Source: Ewingella americana ATCC 33852
GTDB taxonomy: Bacteria > Pseudomonadota > Gammaproteobacteria > Enterobacterales > Enterobacteriaceae
Assembly: GCF_000735345.1 (NCBI RefSeq)
Contig: NZ_JMPJ01000065.1
Coordinates: forward strand, 62,001-126,000
DNA length: 64,000 nt
Reading direction: 5' to 3'
Below the pieces are notes generated by a model. That model did not search any database, was not told the DNA's origin, and saw only the letters and a list, made by a program, of their open reading frames with translations. Positions 1-9,393 of the stretch are shown in pieces; position 1 is the stretch's first letter, and every line of letters starts with the position of its first letter. A program made the translations under genes and the position numbers.

Positions 1-800
1 AGCCATACCGGCAGATATCGCGAGCTGTAACTGCGTTTATCGACGCCGGAATCATTGATGATGGCGGCAATATCAGCCGACGCGGCCAGCCACTGCTGCT
101 TGATGCCATTGATGCGTTCGAGTATTTGCTGGTGACGCGTCTCAATGGTTTCGTCTTCAGCCGGAGGCTGACGCAGCTGGGGCATTTCACCATGTAAATA
201 AGGCGATAAGTCACTGAGCAAGGCTTCCGGCCCGCTCCATTCCTGCGAGATCACGCGCGCGATGTCCAGAGGCAGCGGATAGCAGTGACGACGCCAGAAG
301 TCAGCACAGGCTTGACGGCGCAGGGGGAGCTCATCCTGCACTAGCGTCTGCTCAAACAGAATGCCTGACTCGAATGCGTTGTGAGTGAGCATTCGCTGGC
401 AAAAACCGTGGATGGTGTAGATCGCCGCCTCATCCATCTGCCGCTCTGCTGCCAGCAAAATGTGGGCCGCCGAGGCTAGATCCTCGATTTGCGCCATCAG
501 CGATACCATCATCGGGTTGCCACTCTGACCGCGCACGCAGGCAATTCTTAGCTCGTGAATATTGCTGCGGATACGGCCACGAAGCTCTTCGGTGGCGGCT
601 TCGGTGAAGGTCACCACCAGAATCTCTTCCACCGTCAAACTGCGGGGGAAGGCCGCCTCCTTGCCCAACCCGAGCAATAGCCGCAGGTAGAGCACGGCCA
701 GCGTGAAGGTTTTACCCGTGCCCGCAGAGGCCTCAATCAACCGTGCTCCGGTGAGAGGCAGCGTCAGCGGTTCAAGCTTCTGCGGGATAATCTCAGTCAT
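1..800 (-). CDS. recB: Exodeoxyribonuclease V beta subunit RecB, N-terminal part
   Basis: This is the first 266 codons of RecB, the 3'-5' helicase and nuclease subunit of RecBCD, which resects double-strand breaks up to Chi. The rest lies beyond the left edge. The start ATG overlaps the ptrA stop in an ATGA, so translation is probably coupled. The protein begins MTEIIPQKLEPL and reaches the SF1 helicase Walker A motif ASAGTGKT at about residue 25, as in E. coli RecB. No stop occurs in this frame up to the edge. The order recC-ptrA-recB on one strand is the standard enterobacterial arrangement, with recD expected next outside the window. Identification is by Walker A, start context and gene order. 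Confidence 0.93.
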   Translation of the reverse strand, partial: MTEIIPQKLEPLTLPLTGARLIEASAGTGKTFTLAVLYLRLLLGLGKEAAFPRSLTVEEILVVTFTEAATEELRGRIRSNIHELRIACVRGQSGNPMMVSLMAQIEDLASAAHILLAAERQMDEAAIYTIHGFCQRMLTHNAFESGILFEQTLVQDELPLRRQACADFWRRHCYPLPLDIARVISQEWSGPEALLSDLSPYLHGEMPQLRQPPAEDETIETRHQQILERINGIKQQWLAASADIAAIINDSGVDKRSYSSRYLPVW

Positions 801-3685
801 TTACTGTTTACCTGATGAGGAAATGTTTTCTGAATCGAAGAGGTATTCGGGTACGTTTTGAACCCAGCCGGCTTGGCGTAGTCAGCCGTTTTCGCGTCAT
901 TGCCTGATACTTGCGAAAGCATCGCCAGCCCGTTCATTTTGATCACTGCTTTATGGAAGTAATCAGCCAGTTCCTCCTGGGTCAGTGATTGGATAACCGC
1001 CAGCACTTTATCGCGCGTATTGAAACGACTCTCTCCACGGCTGAAATCATTGCCAAAACGATCGGCTTCTTCATCAAGGGTCTGCGGCCGCTGCTGCATT
1101 TCGTTAATCAGCGCCTGTTTGTACTGAGCAAACTCGTCAGGTTTCATGGCACGCAGGCGTTTTTCTGCCTGAGGGTAAAATGCCAGATAGCGCTGATAGA
1201 GGTACTGAGGCTGCTTGTTGTTGCTTTGCAGCAAGAAGCCAATCCCCCACTGCTTACCGACCGGGATTGGGAAGGCAAACACCGCATACCCCAGCTGCTC
1301 CTGAGTACGCAACTGACTGTAGAACCAAGGTTGGATAATCTGGCCGAGCAGCGAACTGTAGGCCATGCTCTGCACTTCATCATAGCCTGTCGGAATATAG
1401 ACCGCCGCCAGCGCGCAGTCGGTACTGCTGCCCTGACGCTGAATATTCACCTTCTGCGGCTTTTTGATTTCAACGTGGCTTCCACGCCACCACTGAGAGC
1501 CATGCACCCCAACCTTATTGACGATAGCTTCTGACATGGCCTTCACTTCAGGCTCGGTCATGTTGCCGATCACCATGATCTCTACCGCTGCGTTATGGAT
1601 CAGGCTTTCACGATAGGTATTGATTTGCTCAAGAGTGATGCCAGCAACCAGCTTTTCGCGCTCTTCTCGCTCGGTATAAGGGATGCGTGACACCAGTTGG
1701 ACGGGCTGAAGCGCCAGCTCGAAGGCCTTGCCTTTATCCGCCGACGCTAAACGCTCCAGATACCAAGATTTAGCCTGATCAAGCTGCTCTTGGGTCGGTT
1801 TGAAATCCGGATAGCTATCCACCAGCTTGCTGAGCAATACCGGCAAACGCTCGGTGAAACCCGTGGCGGCAAACTGCAATCCATTGTCCGGCGAGGTGGA
1901 GAAGCTGATGCCACCAATAGAAGCCTGATAGCTCAGTTGGTCAAAGGCCACGCCAGTCAGATAATCCGTCAGGCCATACAGCACTTGATTCTTAGCGTTA
2001 TCCAGCGCCTGAGCATTGCGGAACGACACCATCACGTTGGCTTTAGGTTCTTGCGAGAAGTAGCGGCTTGGCATATAGAAGACGCGCAGGCCATTTTTCT
2101 CCACCACCAGCTCGGGCTTGGTCTGGTCGCTCTTCTTATTCACTATAGCGAGTGAGTCTGGAATGTATGGATTCAGCGCAGGCAGAGAGAGGGAAATTTG
2201 CTGGCTCTGCTGCTTCCACTGATCAAAGGTCGCGGCCGGGACTTTATCCACCTGATATGGCGCATTCACAAAATAAGCCACTTTGTTGTGAGGCTCGTCA
2301 GGGCTGATGTACCAGTAGCGAGCATTCTGCGGCGTAAGTTGCTCAAGGCGGGCAGTGATAGCCGCAGGGTCAAACTGGTCGGTCAGATAGGGCGAATCCA
2401 GAACGTGCTCGACCGGCACTCGCAGCATGGTATCAACCAGCCATTCGACATAGTCCATATCGCGAGTTAAGGCCGGATAGCGATAATCCAACGCCATTAC
2501 GTGGGCAATTTCGTCGAAATACTCCTTTTTGATTCCCTGCTGGCGCATCTCATTCAGATAGCTAAACACCGCCGCAATCACTCGGTCGCGCTGGGCTAGA
2601 CCTTTGTCAGTAAGGGAAATGGAGATATTGAACACGCCCTGATTGCGATCCACCATCGGATCAGCTCCGGCGTTAATCCCATCGGCCAGCCCCTCTTTCT
2701 GTAACCAGTCCGATAAGGTATTAGGGCTCCGGTTTCCAATTAAGTAGCTGATGTAGGTATCAGTTTTACTGCGAAAAGCCGCGCTGTTGTTATCAATGGC
2801 GAACTCAATACGCAGTTGCTTACGCGGCTGCGCCGGGATGAAATGGATAATCTCACCCTTTTGCGCCTCGGTAAGCGTTGGCACCGTGATGGCCGGAACG
2901 CTGGCATTATGGTTGCCAATTTTACCAAAGGTCTCGGCGGCTAGCTGGGCAAGCTCTGGCAGCGGCTTATTGCTGTAAATCACCGCAACCATCAGATTTG
3001 CAGAGTAATAACGATGATAAAACGCGGTAAGTTCATCATGTAGTTTACTGCTCGGTTTATCTTTTAGCGTATCAAGGTTGCCGCCAGAGAAACGGGCGCT
3101 TGGGTGGGCTGGGTTGAGGGTTTCAGCGCGAACTTGCGCCATACGCATGCCGTCTCGGGAACGCGCCATCGTTAGCTCGGCATTGACCGCGTTACGTTCA
3201 CGGTCAGCATTTAGTGGGTCGAGCAATGGCTCGGCGATGGCGTCCGCTAATCTATCAACCGCGGGTTGCAGTGCATCATTCTCCACCTCGAGGTAGAAAG
3301 CCGTGCGATAAGAGGCGGTGCTGCCATTGTGGCTGCCGCCGTGCTTTTTCAAAAACTCCGACAGGCTTTCCGGCTCGGGATACTTTTTTGAGCCCATCAG
3401 CAGCATGTGTTCGGTGTAGTGCGCCAACCCTAATTGGGAGTTGGGATCTTCTAAAGATCCCACGGGAATCGCTAACGCCGCCAGAGACTTGCTGGCTTCG
3501 CTATCGGAAACTAACAGCACGGTCATGCCGTTATTTAGCGTGATAGCCTGATACTGACGCGGATCGTTCTGACTCTTATTGATTGCTTGTGCATACGGCT
3601 GCCAGTCAGTTGCACACCACGCTGCCGGTATCCAAAAGACTGATAACAACAGTAACCCGGAAACACGGGTAAGCTGTTTTAACAT
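797..3685 (-). CDS. ptrA: Protease III (pitrilysin), periplasmic zinc metalloprotease
   Basis: Pitrilysin is an M16 peptidase that degrades small polypeptides such as insulin fragments in the periplasm. The N-terminus is a signal peptide (LLLLSVFWIPAAWCA, likely cleaved before TDW). The inverted zinc motif HYTEH lies near residue 90, followed about 70 residues on by the distal glutamate region (ERNAVNAE). The second, inactive M16 half follows, giving full length (962 aa; E. coli has the same size). The frame opens with a GTG at 3691, but GGGGGAGAG lies directly against that codon and 5-7 bases before the ATG at 3685, so the ATG is preferred. The gene sits between recC and recB on the same strand; the 3' end overlaps recB by 4 bases. 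Confidence 0.97.
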   Translation of the reverse strand: MLKQLTRVSGLLLLSVFWIPAAWCATDWQPYAQAINKSQNDPRQYQAITLNNGMTVLLVSDSEASKSLAALAIPVGSLEDPNSQLGLAHYTEHMLLMGSKKYPEPESLSEFLKKHGGSHNGSTASYRTAFYLEVENDALQPAVDRLADAIAEPLLDPLNADRERNAVNAELTMARSRDGMRMAQVRAETLNPAHPSARFSGGNLDTLKDKPSSKLHDELTAFYHRYYSANLMVAVIYSNKPLPELAQLAAETFGKIGNHNASVPAITVPTLTEAQKGEIIHFIPAQPRKQLRIEFAIDNNSAAFRSKTDTYISYLIGNRSPNTLSDWLQKEGLADGINAGADPMVDRNQGVFNISISLTDKGLAQRDRVIAAVFSYLNEMRQQGIKKEYFDEIAHVMALDYRYPALTRDMDYVEWLVDTMLRVPVEHVLDSPYLTDQFDPAAITARLEQLTPQNARYWYISPDEPHNKVAYFVNAPYQVDKVPAATFDQWKQQSQQISLSLPALNPYIPDSLAIVNKKSDQTKPELVVEKNGLRVFYMPSRYFSQEPKANVMVSFRNAQALDNAKNQVLYGLTDYLTGVAFDQLSYQASIGGISFSTSPDNGLQFAATGFTERLPVLLSKLVDSYPDFKPTQEQLDQAKSWYLERLASADKGKAFELALQPVQLVSRIPYTEREEREKLVAGITLEQINTYRESLIHNAAVEIMVIGNMTEPEVKAMSEAIVNKVGVHGSQWWRGSHVEIKKPQKVNIQRQGSSTDCALAAVYIPTGYDEVQSMAYSSLLGQIIQPWFYSQLRTQEQLGYAVFAFPIPVGKQWGIGFLLQSNNKQPQYLYQRYLAFYPQAEKRLRAMKPDEFAQYKQALINEMQQRPQTLDEEADRFGNDFSRGESRFNTRDKVLAVIQSLTQEELADYFHKAVIKMNGLAMLSQVSGNDAKTADYAKPAGFKTYPNTSSIQKTFPHQVNSK

Positions 3686-3727
3686 TGCCACTCTCCCCCA
3701 ATAAGGTAAATTTGCGAACTCATGCCA

Positions 3728-6700
3728 CTATGCCAGATTGTGTCGGGCTAGGGGCAAAAGGAAACGTTCCGCTTCGCGGATAATAGTTTGTAATTTTTGC
3801 GTGTCTAACTGGCGGAATACCCGCTGAATATAAGGATCGGCCCCTTCTCCGGGAACGCGAATATCCCCCTGCCATGCCTGAAGTAACTTGTTGCGCGCTT
3901 TCTCGAGCTTTTCCTCATCATGGCTTACCGCGCCAGTATCTTTATCAAAACACTGGGATAACCATGCCCAGCCGCTTTTATTGAGTAAAATCAGAGGCTC
4001 AGACATCCCCTCCAGATAGCCATTAATCAAGTCTTGTAGATGCTGCGTTGCACGCTCCGCAGGCATTGTGGCAAAGCGCCACGCCGTCGCACCGCGACCA
4101 TACATTCGGCTGTCTCCCTTGCCACCCGAGGCGCAATAGGCCAAGTGTTCAATCCACAATAGTAGACCGTCTCTCGCCAGCAAGGCCGCAGGACGCCAGC
4201 GCAGCAGCCCATTGTCCTGCACCTGATGCAACCACCCCGTCAATTTGATATCGCCCACGGACAAGTCCAGCTCAACGCTGCCGTGCTCCTGACGCTCGCT
4301 GCGCACGCTGTCGGCTAGCTCGGTCATCTCCTCAAGCTGCTTCTGCCAGTAAATCTCGCCAAACGGGCCATAAGGCAGACCGCCCGACGCGCGAACTCGA
4401 GTAAAGAGCTGGGCAGGATCCTGCTCTTCAATCAGCGTGTTGAGCAGTTGGGTATTGAACTGGTAGCGGTCCAGATTATCGAGAATAAAGGGCTCTTCAT
4501 CCGACAGTTCGGTCTCTTCCAATACGAAACTCACATTCAGCCGCATCTGGAAAAATGCCTTGATGGGATGACGATAAAAACGCAGCAGGTTTTCCAGCGT
4601 GACCTCGGTCATCGCCACCGGCTCCAAAGGCTGGTTGAAGTCCAACACTTCATCGCCCTGTCGGCTGGCCGCAGGCAGCCATTCTGCCGCAAAGCTTTGG
4701 TGCTCATTGCCTGCTTCGAAATTATTGGCATCGAAAGGCGTGCGCGGATGCCAGCACAGCAGATGCTTAGTCACGCGCTCCGCGCTTTGGTCCGCCGTTA
4801 AGCTCTCATCGCCCTTAAGACAGTAGCTTTGGCTAATGTACTCCAGCAGCTCGGTCACCAGCACGGAAGGATATCGCTCGCTGTTATCCTGAATCGAGCG
4901 GCCAATATAGCTGATATAGAGATGCTCCTGAGCTGAGAGCAACGCTTCGAGGAACAGGTAACGGTCGTCATCGCGGCGACTACGGTCGCCTCTTTCCACT
5001 TTCTGCGCCATCAGGTCAAAACCCAGCGGCGGCAGCGTTCGTGGGTAAACACCATCGTTCATTCCCAGCAGGCACACCACTTTGAAGGGAATCGAACGCA
5101 TTGGCATCAGGGTACAGAAGTTAATCGGCCCGGCCAGAAAACGCTGGCTGATTCGCTCCTGATCAAGTTTTGACGCTAGCTCGTCACGCAGGATAGACAG
5201 TGGCACCAAATCTGGGTATTGCGCCGCAACGCCGTGGCTCAGAACTTTTTGCCACTGCTGCTCAATCAGTGCCAGCGCCACTTCGGTTTCCCCTTCGGCG
5301 GAGAAAAATGTGGTGAGCAGCTCCTGACATAGCGGCAGCCACTCACTGACGCTGCGCGGCTTGGATAAGGTGATACGCCACTGGCTAAGCTGCATCAGCA
5401 ATTCGGCTAAATGCCCGGCCAATTCGGCGGCCAGCCCGGTTGATTCGTCATAAGGCAAGACGCCCTGCCACTCCCCTGACTGGCTGTCCATGGCGTAGCC
5501 CAACAGCATGCGGGTCAAACCAAAGTGCCACGTGTGCTGGCCGGTAGCAGGCAGCGCTAGCTCACGCACGTTGTCATCATCCAGCCCCCAGCGAATGCCT
5601 GATTCCCCCACCCACTGGCGCAGCAGTCGCAGACCGTCTTCATCAATGGAGAAGCGAGAAGCCAGCGCGGGGACTTCCAACAGCCCGAGCACTTGCTCAG
5701 CAGTAAAGCGACTTTGCGGTAAATCGAGCAGAGAGATAAAGGCTTGCAGCGCGGGGTGGGCCTGACTGGCCTTACGGTCAGACAAAGCAAATGGCAGATA
5801 GCGCTCTGCTGGCGCATTGCCAAATACTGCCTGAATATAAGGCGCGTAGCTGTCGATATCCGCCACCATGACAATAATGTCGCGCGGGGTGAGCGTTGGG
5901 TTTTCGGCCATCAGCGCGAGCAGATTGTCATACAGAATCTCCACTTCGCGCTGTGGGCTGTGGCAGACATGCAGACTCAAGGAGCGATCATTAGGGTTGA
6001 GCACCCTTTTTTGGTCGCTGCTAAGTAAGGTTTCTGGCGTCATACCAATAATGGCATGGTCCTCTAACTCCAACATATCTTGCTGAACGGCGTGGAGCAG
6101 GGAGCCATCGCCGACGTCAACAAAAGCATGAACTTCCTGAATATCATCCACCTGCGACAACAGGAACATGTGGTCACGCCCCAGCTTGCCCCAAGAAGCC
6201 AGCAGCGGATTACTCAGGTTCTGCATGCCCTCATCGTTAAATAGCTGTGCGGCTTGATCCGGCTCGCGGAACAGCGAAGCCTCTTCCAACTTTTCAAGAT
6301 AGTGGCGGCGCTTGCGGCTTTGCAGCCGGGCGAGAAAGGCGTAGTTCTGAATATCACCCCAATAATATTTGCACGGATTGGTGAACATCAGGTGAATATC
6401 AATGTGCTTACCCAATGCCTGTAACGCCTGCAAATAAACCGGCGGCAGTGCCGAAATACCGCAAATAAACACCCGGGAAGGTAAGCCCGGCGGAGTGACT
6501 TTGGCGTTTTCCAACTGGGAAATAAAGTTCTGATAAAGATTGGCGCGGTGCCATTCCGGCTGCTGCAGCTCTTGGGTATAAGCACAAAGCGCGCGCCACA
6601 GGGAAGATTGCCAGCGCTGCGCGTCATCAAGCCCGTAAATTTGACGCTCGCTCTCCCAGGCCTTTAGCCACTCAGGGCGATAAACCAGATATTGGTCAAA

Positions 6701-7102
6701 CAGATCAGCCACGCGCGCGGCGAGCTGATGGATTTTACGTTTGTCTTCATCGTCATCTAAATAGTGGCGCAGCGAGGCAAAGTCCTCTTCACCCAGTTTC
6801 TGCGGCAATAGCCACATGAGTTTCCACGTCATCGCGTCTTTGCTGAAGGCGCTCTCTTTGGGAATGCCCGGCAAGACCTTGGTGAACATATCCCAGATAA
6901 AGGTCGCGGGCAGCGGGAATGCGATATTCGCTGCAATACCAAATGTCTGCGCCAACTCCATTTGCAGCCACTGCGCCATGCCGGGGCTTTGCACCAGAAT
7001 CACTTCCTGACTGAAAGGATCGTCGAGTGGACGCCCCTCGATCAGCGCCGTGGTCAGCGTTTTCAGAATATCTAATTGGTTTGAGTGATAAACCGTAAAC
7101 AT
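3728..7102 (-). CDS. recC: Exodeoxyribonuclease V gamma subunit RecC
   Basis: RecC is the Chi-recognising scaffold of RecBCD. It splits the duplex and passes strands to RecB and RecD. The 1124-residue product matches the family length (E. coli 1122) and begins with the recognisable block VYHSNQLDILKTL. Conserved stretches such as QSPGMAQWLQMELAQ and FPLPATFIWDMF in the first 75 residues identify it. It folds like an SF1 helicase without catalytic motifs, and no intact Walker A is visible here either. The gene ends about 40 bases before ptrA, so the two are probably co-transcribed. A gap of about 115 bases separates its start from the pilin-like cluster upstream. Confidence 0.97.
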   Translation of the reverse strand: MFTVYHSNQLDILKTLTTALIEGRPLDDPFSQEVILVQSPGMAQWLQMELAQTFGIAANIAFPLPATFIWDMFTKVLPGIPKESAFSKDAMTWKLMWLLPQKLGEEDFASLRHYLDDDEDKRKIHQLAARVADLFDQYLVYRPEWLKAWESERQIYGLDDAQRWQSSLWRALCAYTQELQQPEWHRANLYQNFISQLENAKVTPPGLPSRVFICGISALPPVYLQALQALGKHIDIHLMFTNPCKYYWGDIQNYAFLARLQSRKRRHYLEKLEEASLFREPDQAAQLFNDEGMQNLSNPLLASWGKLGRDHMFLLSQVDDIQEVHAFVDVGDGSLLHAVQQDMLELEDHAIIGMTPETLLSSDQKRVLNPNDRSLSLHVCHSPQREVEILYDNLLALMAENPTLTPRDIIVMVADIDSYAPYIQAVFGNAPAERYLPFALSDRKASQAHPALQAFISLLDLPQSRFTAEQVLGLLEVPALASRFSIDEDGLRLLRQWVGESGIRWGLDDDNVRELALPATGQHTWHFGLTRMLLGYAMDSQSGEWQGVLPYDESTGLAAELAGHLAELLMQLSQWRITLSKPRSVSEWLPLCQELLTTFFSAEGETEVALALIEQQWQKVLSHGVAAQYPDLVPLSILRDELASKLDQERISQRFLAGPINFCTLMPMRSIPFKVVCLLGMNDGVYPRTLPPLGFDLMAQKVERGDRSRRDDDRYLFLEALLSAQEHLYISYIGRSIQDNSERYPSVLVTELLEYISQSYCLKGDESLTADQSAERVTKHLLCWHPRTPFDANNFEAGNEHQSFAAEWLPAASRQGDEVLDFNQPLEPVAMTEVTLENLLRFYRHPIKAFFQMRLNVSFVLEETELSDEEPFILDNLDRYQFNTQLLNTLIEEQDPAQLFTRVRASGGLPYGPFGEIYWQKQLEEMTELADSVRSERQEHGSVELDLSVGDIKLTGWLHQVQDNGLLRWRPAALLARDGLLLWIEHLAYCASGGKGDSRMYGRGATAWRFATMPAERATQHLQDLINGYLEGMSEPLILLNKSGWAWLSQCFDKDTGAVSHDEEKLEKARNKLLQAWQGDIRVPGEGADPYIQRVFRQLDTQKLQTIIREAERFLLPLARHNLA

Positions 7103-7216
7103 TGGCGCTTCCTTGGGGAAAAAAGACGAATTTATATGAGCTATTTTGAAGATTCAGCAGACTACTCTAAACCAGCTTAGAACCTAATGAAAACCCGTGA
7201 CCTAGGCTGAAGGTCT

Positions 7217-7552
7217 TCATAGGGCCGGTTCGCTATCTGAATCACACAATATTCTTGCGCCACGGGCGAGATATCCCGCAGGCGCTTGCACCTGAGCCAC
7301 CACTGTTTGGCATCCGCCGAGCCGATTGGTTCTTGTTATCTGGCTTTGCCAGCCTGCAGCCAGCGGGTAACCTTTGCTACTCGCCGCGTAGACCTCAAGC
7401 TGACCGTGCGCCTCCGACTTTGCCTGTTTAAACTGCCACTGGCGGATAAACCCGTCACTCAGTGACTGGTAGTACTGCAATAGCGCCAACAGAGAGACGG
7501 AAAGTAGCAGAGTCGCTATCAGTGCTTCTGGCAGGCTAAATCCCTTTTGCAT
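7217..7552 (-). CDS. ppdC: Prepilin-type protein, PpdC-like
   Basis: A 111-residue type IV pilin-like (minor pseudopilin) protein. The N-terminus has the prepilin peptidase signature: a very short basic leader MQKG, cleavage before FSLPEA with glutamate at position +5, then a hydrophobic helix (LIATLLLSVSLLALLQYY). It is the last gene of a four-gene cluster in the same place as ppdA-ppdB-ygdB-ppdC upstream of recC in E. coli, and overlaps the preceding gene by 17 bases. Minor pseudopilins of this cluster can prime assembly of type IV pili or type II secretion pseudopili. No major pilin or assembly ATPase gene is in the window, so the partner machine is unknown. Confidence 0.82.
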   Translation of the reverse strand: MQKGFSLPEALIATLLLSVSLLALLQYYQSLSDGFIRQWQFKQAKSEAHGQLEVYAASSKGYPLAAGWQSQITRTNRLGGCQTVVAQVQAPAGYLARGARILCDSDSEPAL

Positions 7553-8057
7553 GGTTCAACTCCCTTTCCTCGGCATCACAATAATTGGGGTCGGACTCCG
7601 GGCAGAAGTCCAACCATCCCTGCGCAATTGCGGTAAATCTGCGGCTGCCGTCTGGCGAACCCAGCAACTTGGCCTGCTGATACACCACCAGCGGTCGCGT
7701 ATGTTTATCTACGACACTCTGCCCTTTAAGCAGAAAAACACCTTCGCGCAGTGATGGCCTAATACAGCTGTGCAGGCTCTGCGATGGCTGGCCGGGAATT
7801 GGGATCTCAGCTTGCTGGCACTGCCACTGCTTGCTCGCTGAAGCTTGCCATGTTTGACTCAGCCCCCAGTTCAGTGAAGATTCGGCCTGCTCCCGCGCCG
7901 TTAAATAGCGGTGCTCATGGGCCGTCAACGCCAGACTATCCGCGAGTTGCTGCCCGAGGTTGGTCAGCAGAATAACCCCCAAAGACATCATCATCATGAC
8001 GCTGAGCATCATGGCGCTGCCTCTCTGCCGCTGAATGCACCAAGCTGAAGTCGTCAT
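7536..8057 (-). CDS. ygdB: YgdB-family protein of the prepilin cluster (PilX-like)
   Basis: A 173-residue protein with a basic N-terminus (CIQRQRGSA) and a Met-rich hydrophobic segment (MMLSVMMMMSLGVILLTNL) at about residues 16-35. This is typical of YgdB/PilX-N proteins that accompany minor pseudopilins. QRQRG before the hydrophobic helix resembles a prepilin leader, but the canonical glutamate five residues later is absent. The rest is a soluble domain with several cysteines (CQQAEI, CIRPSL, CPESDPNYC), presumably in the periplasm. It overlaps ppdB by 4 bases upstream and ppdC by 17 bases downstream, so it is part of one operon. The molecular role is not established in the family. Confidence 0.78.
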   Translation of the reverse strand: MTTSAWCIQRQRGSAMMLSVMMMMSLGVILLTNLGQQLADSLALTAHEHRYLTAREQAESSLNWGLSQTWQASASKQWQCQQAEIPIPGQPSQSLHSCIRPSLREGVFLLKGQSVVDKHTRPLVVYQQAKLLGSPDGSRRFTAIAQGWLDFCPESDPNYCDAEERELNHAKGI

Positions 8058-8632
8058 CTCGCCCGCCCCGCTACGTGGGTTTCCACCCGGCGATGAACCG
8101 TCGACGCCCCGCGCCAGTGGGCCGCGATATTAATCGTAAACAATGACTTACCGCGCGGAGTCAGCAGTTTGGTGACTTTAAAATCAGTCACTTTAACTTC
8201 AGCAGGATCAAGTAGCTTTTCCCAGCCACTCCCCTCGCAGCTCACGGCACCTCGCTGTGTTTCAATGGCTCCCGCGCGTAAGCGATAAGCGAAATACTCG
8301 GCTTCGTCATTGCCAGCAGGCTCCCAGCGCCCATTGCGATTAAGGTCATAGGCGATGATGACGCAGGAGTGTGAAGGTTCTCCCATGCTTTGCCCCATAA
8401 CCGTGGCCCTTCCACTGCACTCACCATTACAAAAACCGGCGCGACGCAGATCTTTCTCAATATTAGAAACCGTGCTTCTGAGCAATTGGTCTAATTGGAA
8501 GTGATGAGCAAGGTTTTGGCTACGCTGGCGCAGTAAAGGGTAAAGCTGCGCCGAGCTGAGCATCAACATGCTGCCAATTCCCAAGGCCATTAGCACTTCC
8601 GGCAGAGTAAAACCGCGCTGCTTCAGCCACAT
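8054..8632 (-). CDS. ppdB: Prepilin-type protein, PpdB-like
   Basis: A 192-residue minor pseudopilin. The leader MWLKQRG is followed by the processing site and FTLPEVLMALGIGSMLML, a canonical N-methylated pilin helix with the +5 glutamate. The C-terminal domain contains cysteine pairs (CNGEC) and a globular pilin-like region, consistent with PilW/PpdB-type minor pilins. It overlaps ppdA by about 10 bases at its start and ygdB by 4 at its end, indicating translational coupling through the whole cluster. It probably works with the neighbouring prepilins as an initiation complex of a type IV pilus or type II secretion-like fibre. Confidence 0.82.
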   Translation of the reverse strand: MWLKQRGFTLPEVLMALGIGSMLMLSSAQLYPLLRQRSQNLAHHFQLDQLLRSTVSNIEKDLRRAGFCNGECSGRATVMGQSMGEPSHSCVIIAYDLNRNGRWEPAGNDEAEYFAYRLRAGAIETQRGAVSCEGSGWEKLLDPAEVKVTDFKVTKLLTPRGKSLFTINIAAHWRGASTVHRRVETHVAGRAR

Positions 8633-9120
8633 ACCAGTACCCCAAGCATTGGTTTACCTTCACTGCATATGCGCAGCCGCCCTCTGGCAGAAAGAATAAT
8701 GCGTAGGCTTCCGGCCGAATTACGCAGGGTGATGTGCCCTGCTTGAGCCGCATTGCGGATGCCATAAAAACCCATCACCTTGTTGGTAAAGTCGATAATT
8801 TCCACGTCAGCATTTGCAACGCGAAAGTGCGGCAAGTCGTTCTCAGCGCCACAACCTTCTGGTCTGCTCCCTTGCCCCACGCAGCCTCCGACACCGTTGA
8901 TAACCCATAAAACAATAGAGCGGTTATAAGCATTAGCCTCGGCTTGTAGCTCGGTCAGGTATGAACGCAATTTCTGGGCGTGTTGCTCCAGCACCAGCGA
9001 TTGTTGGTAAGCCCGCCAGCCCTGTAGCCCCCATAAGCTGCACATCGCGATAAGCGCTATCACCAGCAGTATTTCAATCAACGTCATGCCACGCTCTTTT
9101 ACTTGGTTGGTCATTTCCAT
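8623..9120 (-). CDS. ppdA: Prepilin-type protein, PpdA-like
   Basis: First gene of the pseudopilin cluster, about 165 residues. The open frame extends to 9240, but the upstream 40 codons lack pilin character. The leader MEMTNQVKERG ending in the G before MTLIEILLVIALIAM (prepilin site with +5 glutamate) sets the start near 9120 or the second ATG at 9114; neither has a strong ribosome site. A C-terminal cysteine pair (CSEGKPMLGVLVCG) and an internal GGCVG/EGCG region resemble GspH/FimT-type pseudopilins. About 270 bases, including the thyA terminator hairpin, separate it from thyA upstream, so it is probably transcribed from its own promoter. Confidence 0.8.
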   Translation of the reverse strand: MEMTNQVKERGMTLIEILLVIALIAMCSLWGLQGWRAYQQSLVLEQHAQKLRSYLTELQAEANAYNRSIVLWVINGVGGCVGQGSRPEGCGAENDLPHFRVANADVEIIDFTNKVMGFYGIRNAAQAGHITLRNSAGSLRIILSARGRLRICSEGKPMLGVLVCG

Positions 9121-9354
9121 GGAGCGAGTGTAGCCAGACGCCTTCTTGATGCTAGCAGTAACCCTTTGATTTCCAAGAAACCTCGTAATGATTTCTTGCA
9201 ACAAACGGCAGTGACAAAGTTTTTGCGTAATGCCTCGCAAACTCGAAAAGTGGGCGGAAAAATGGCGGATAAAAGCACAAGGAAAGGTGTAGAAAAGAGT
9301 TGTGGGGAGTTGGTGAACAGAGAGAGGAAACGGATAAAAGGAGAAGAAAGAAGG

Positions 9355-9382
9355 AGTTTCCCGCCAGCGGGGGCTGGCGGGA
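9355..9382 (-). terminator. Likely intrinsic terminator of the lgt-thyA operon
   Basis: A perfect 10-base stem, TCCCGCCAGC / GCTGGCGGGA with a GGGG loop, starts 12 bases beyond the thyA stop. Read on the minus strand it is followed by a pyrimidine-rich tract (AAACTCCTTCTTTC). The stem is strong but the U tract is imperfect, so termination is likely but may be partial. Confidence 0.7.
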
Positions 9383-9393
9383 GTAACGCGAGG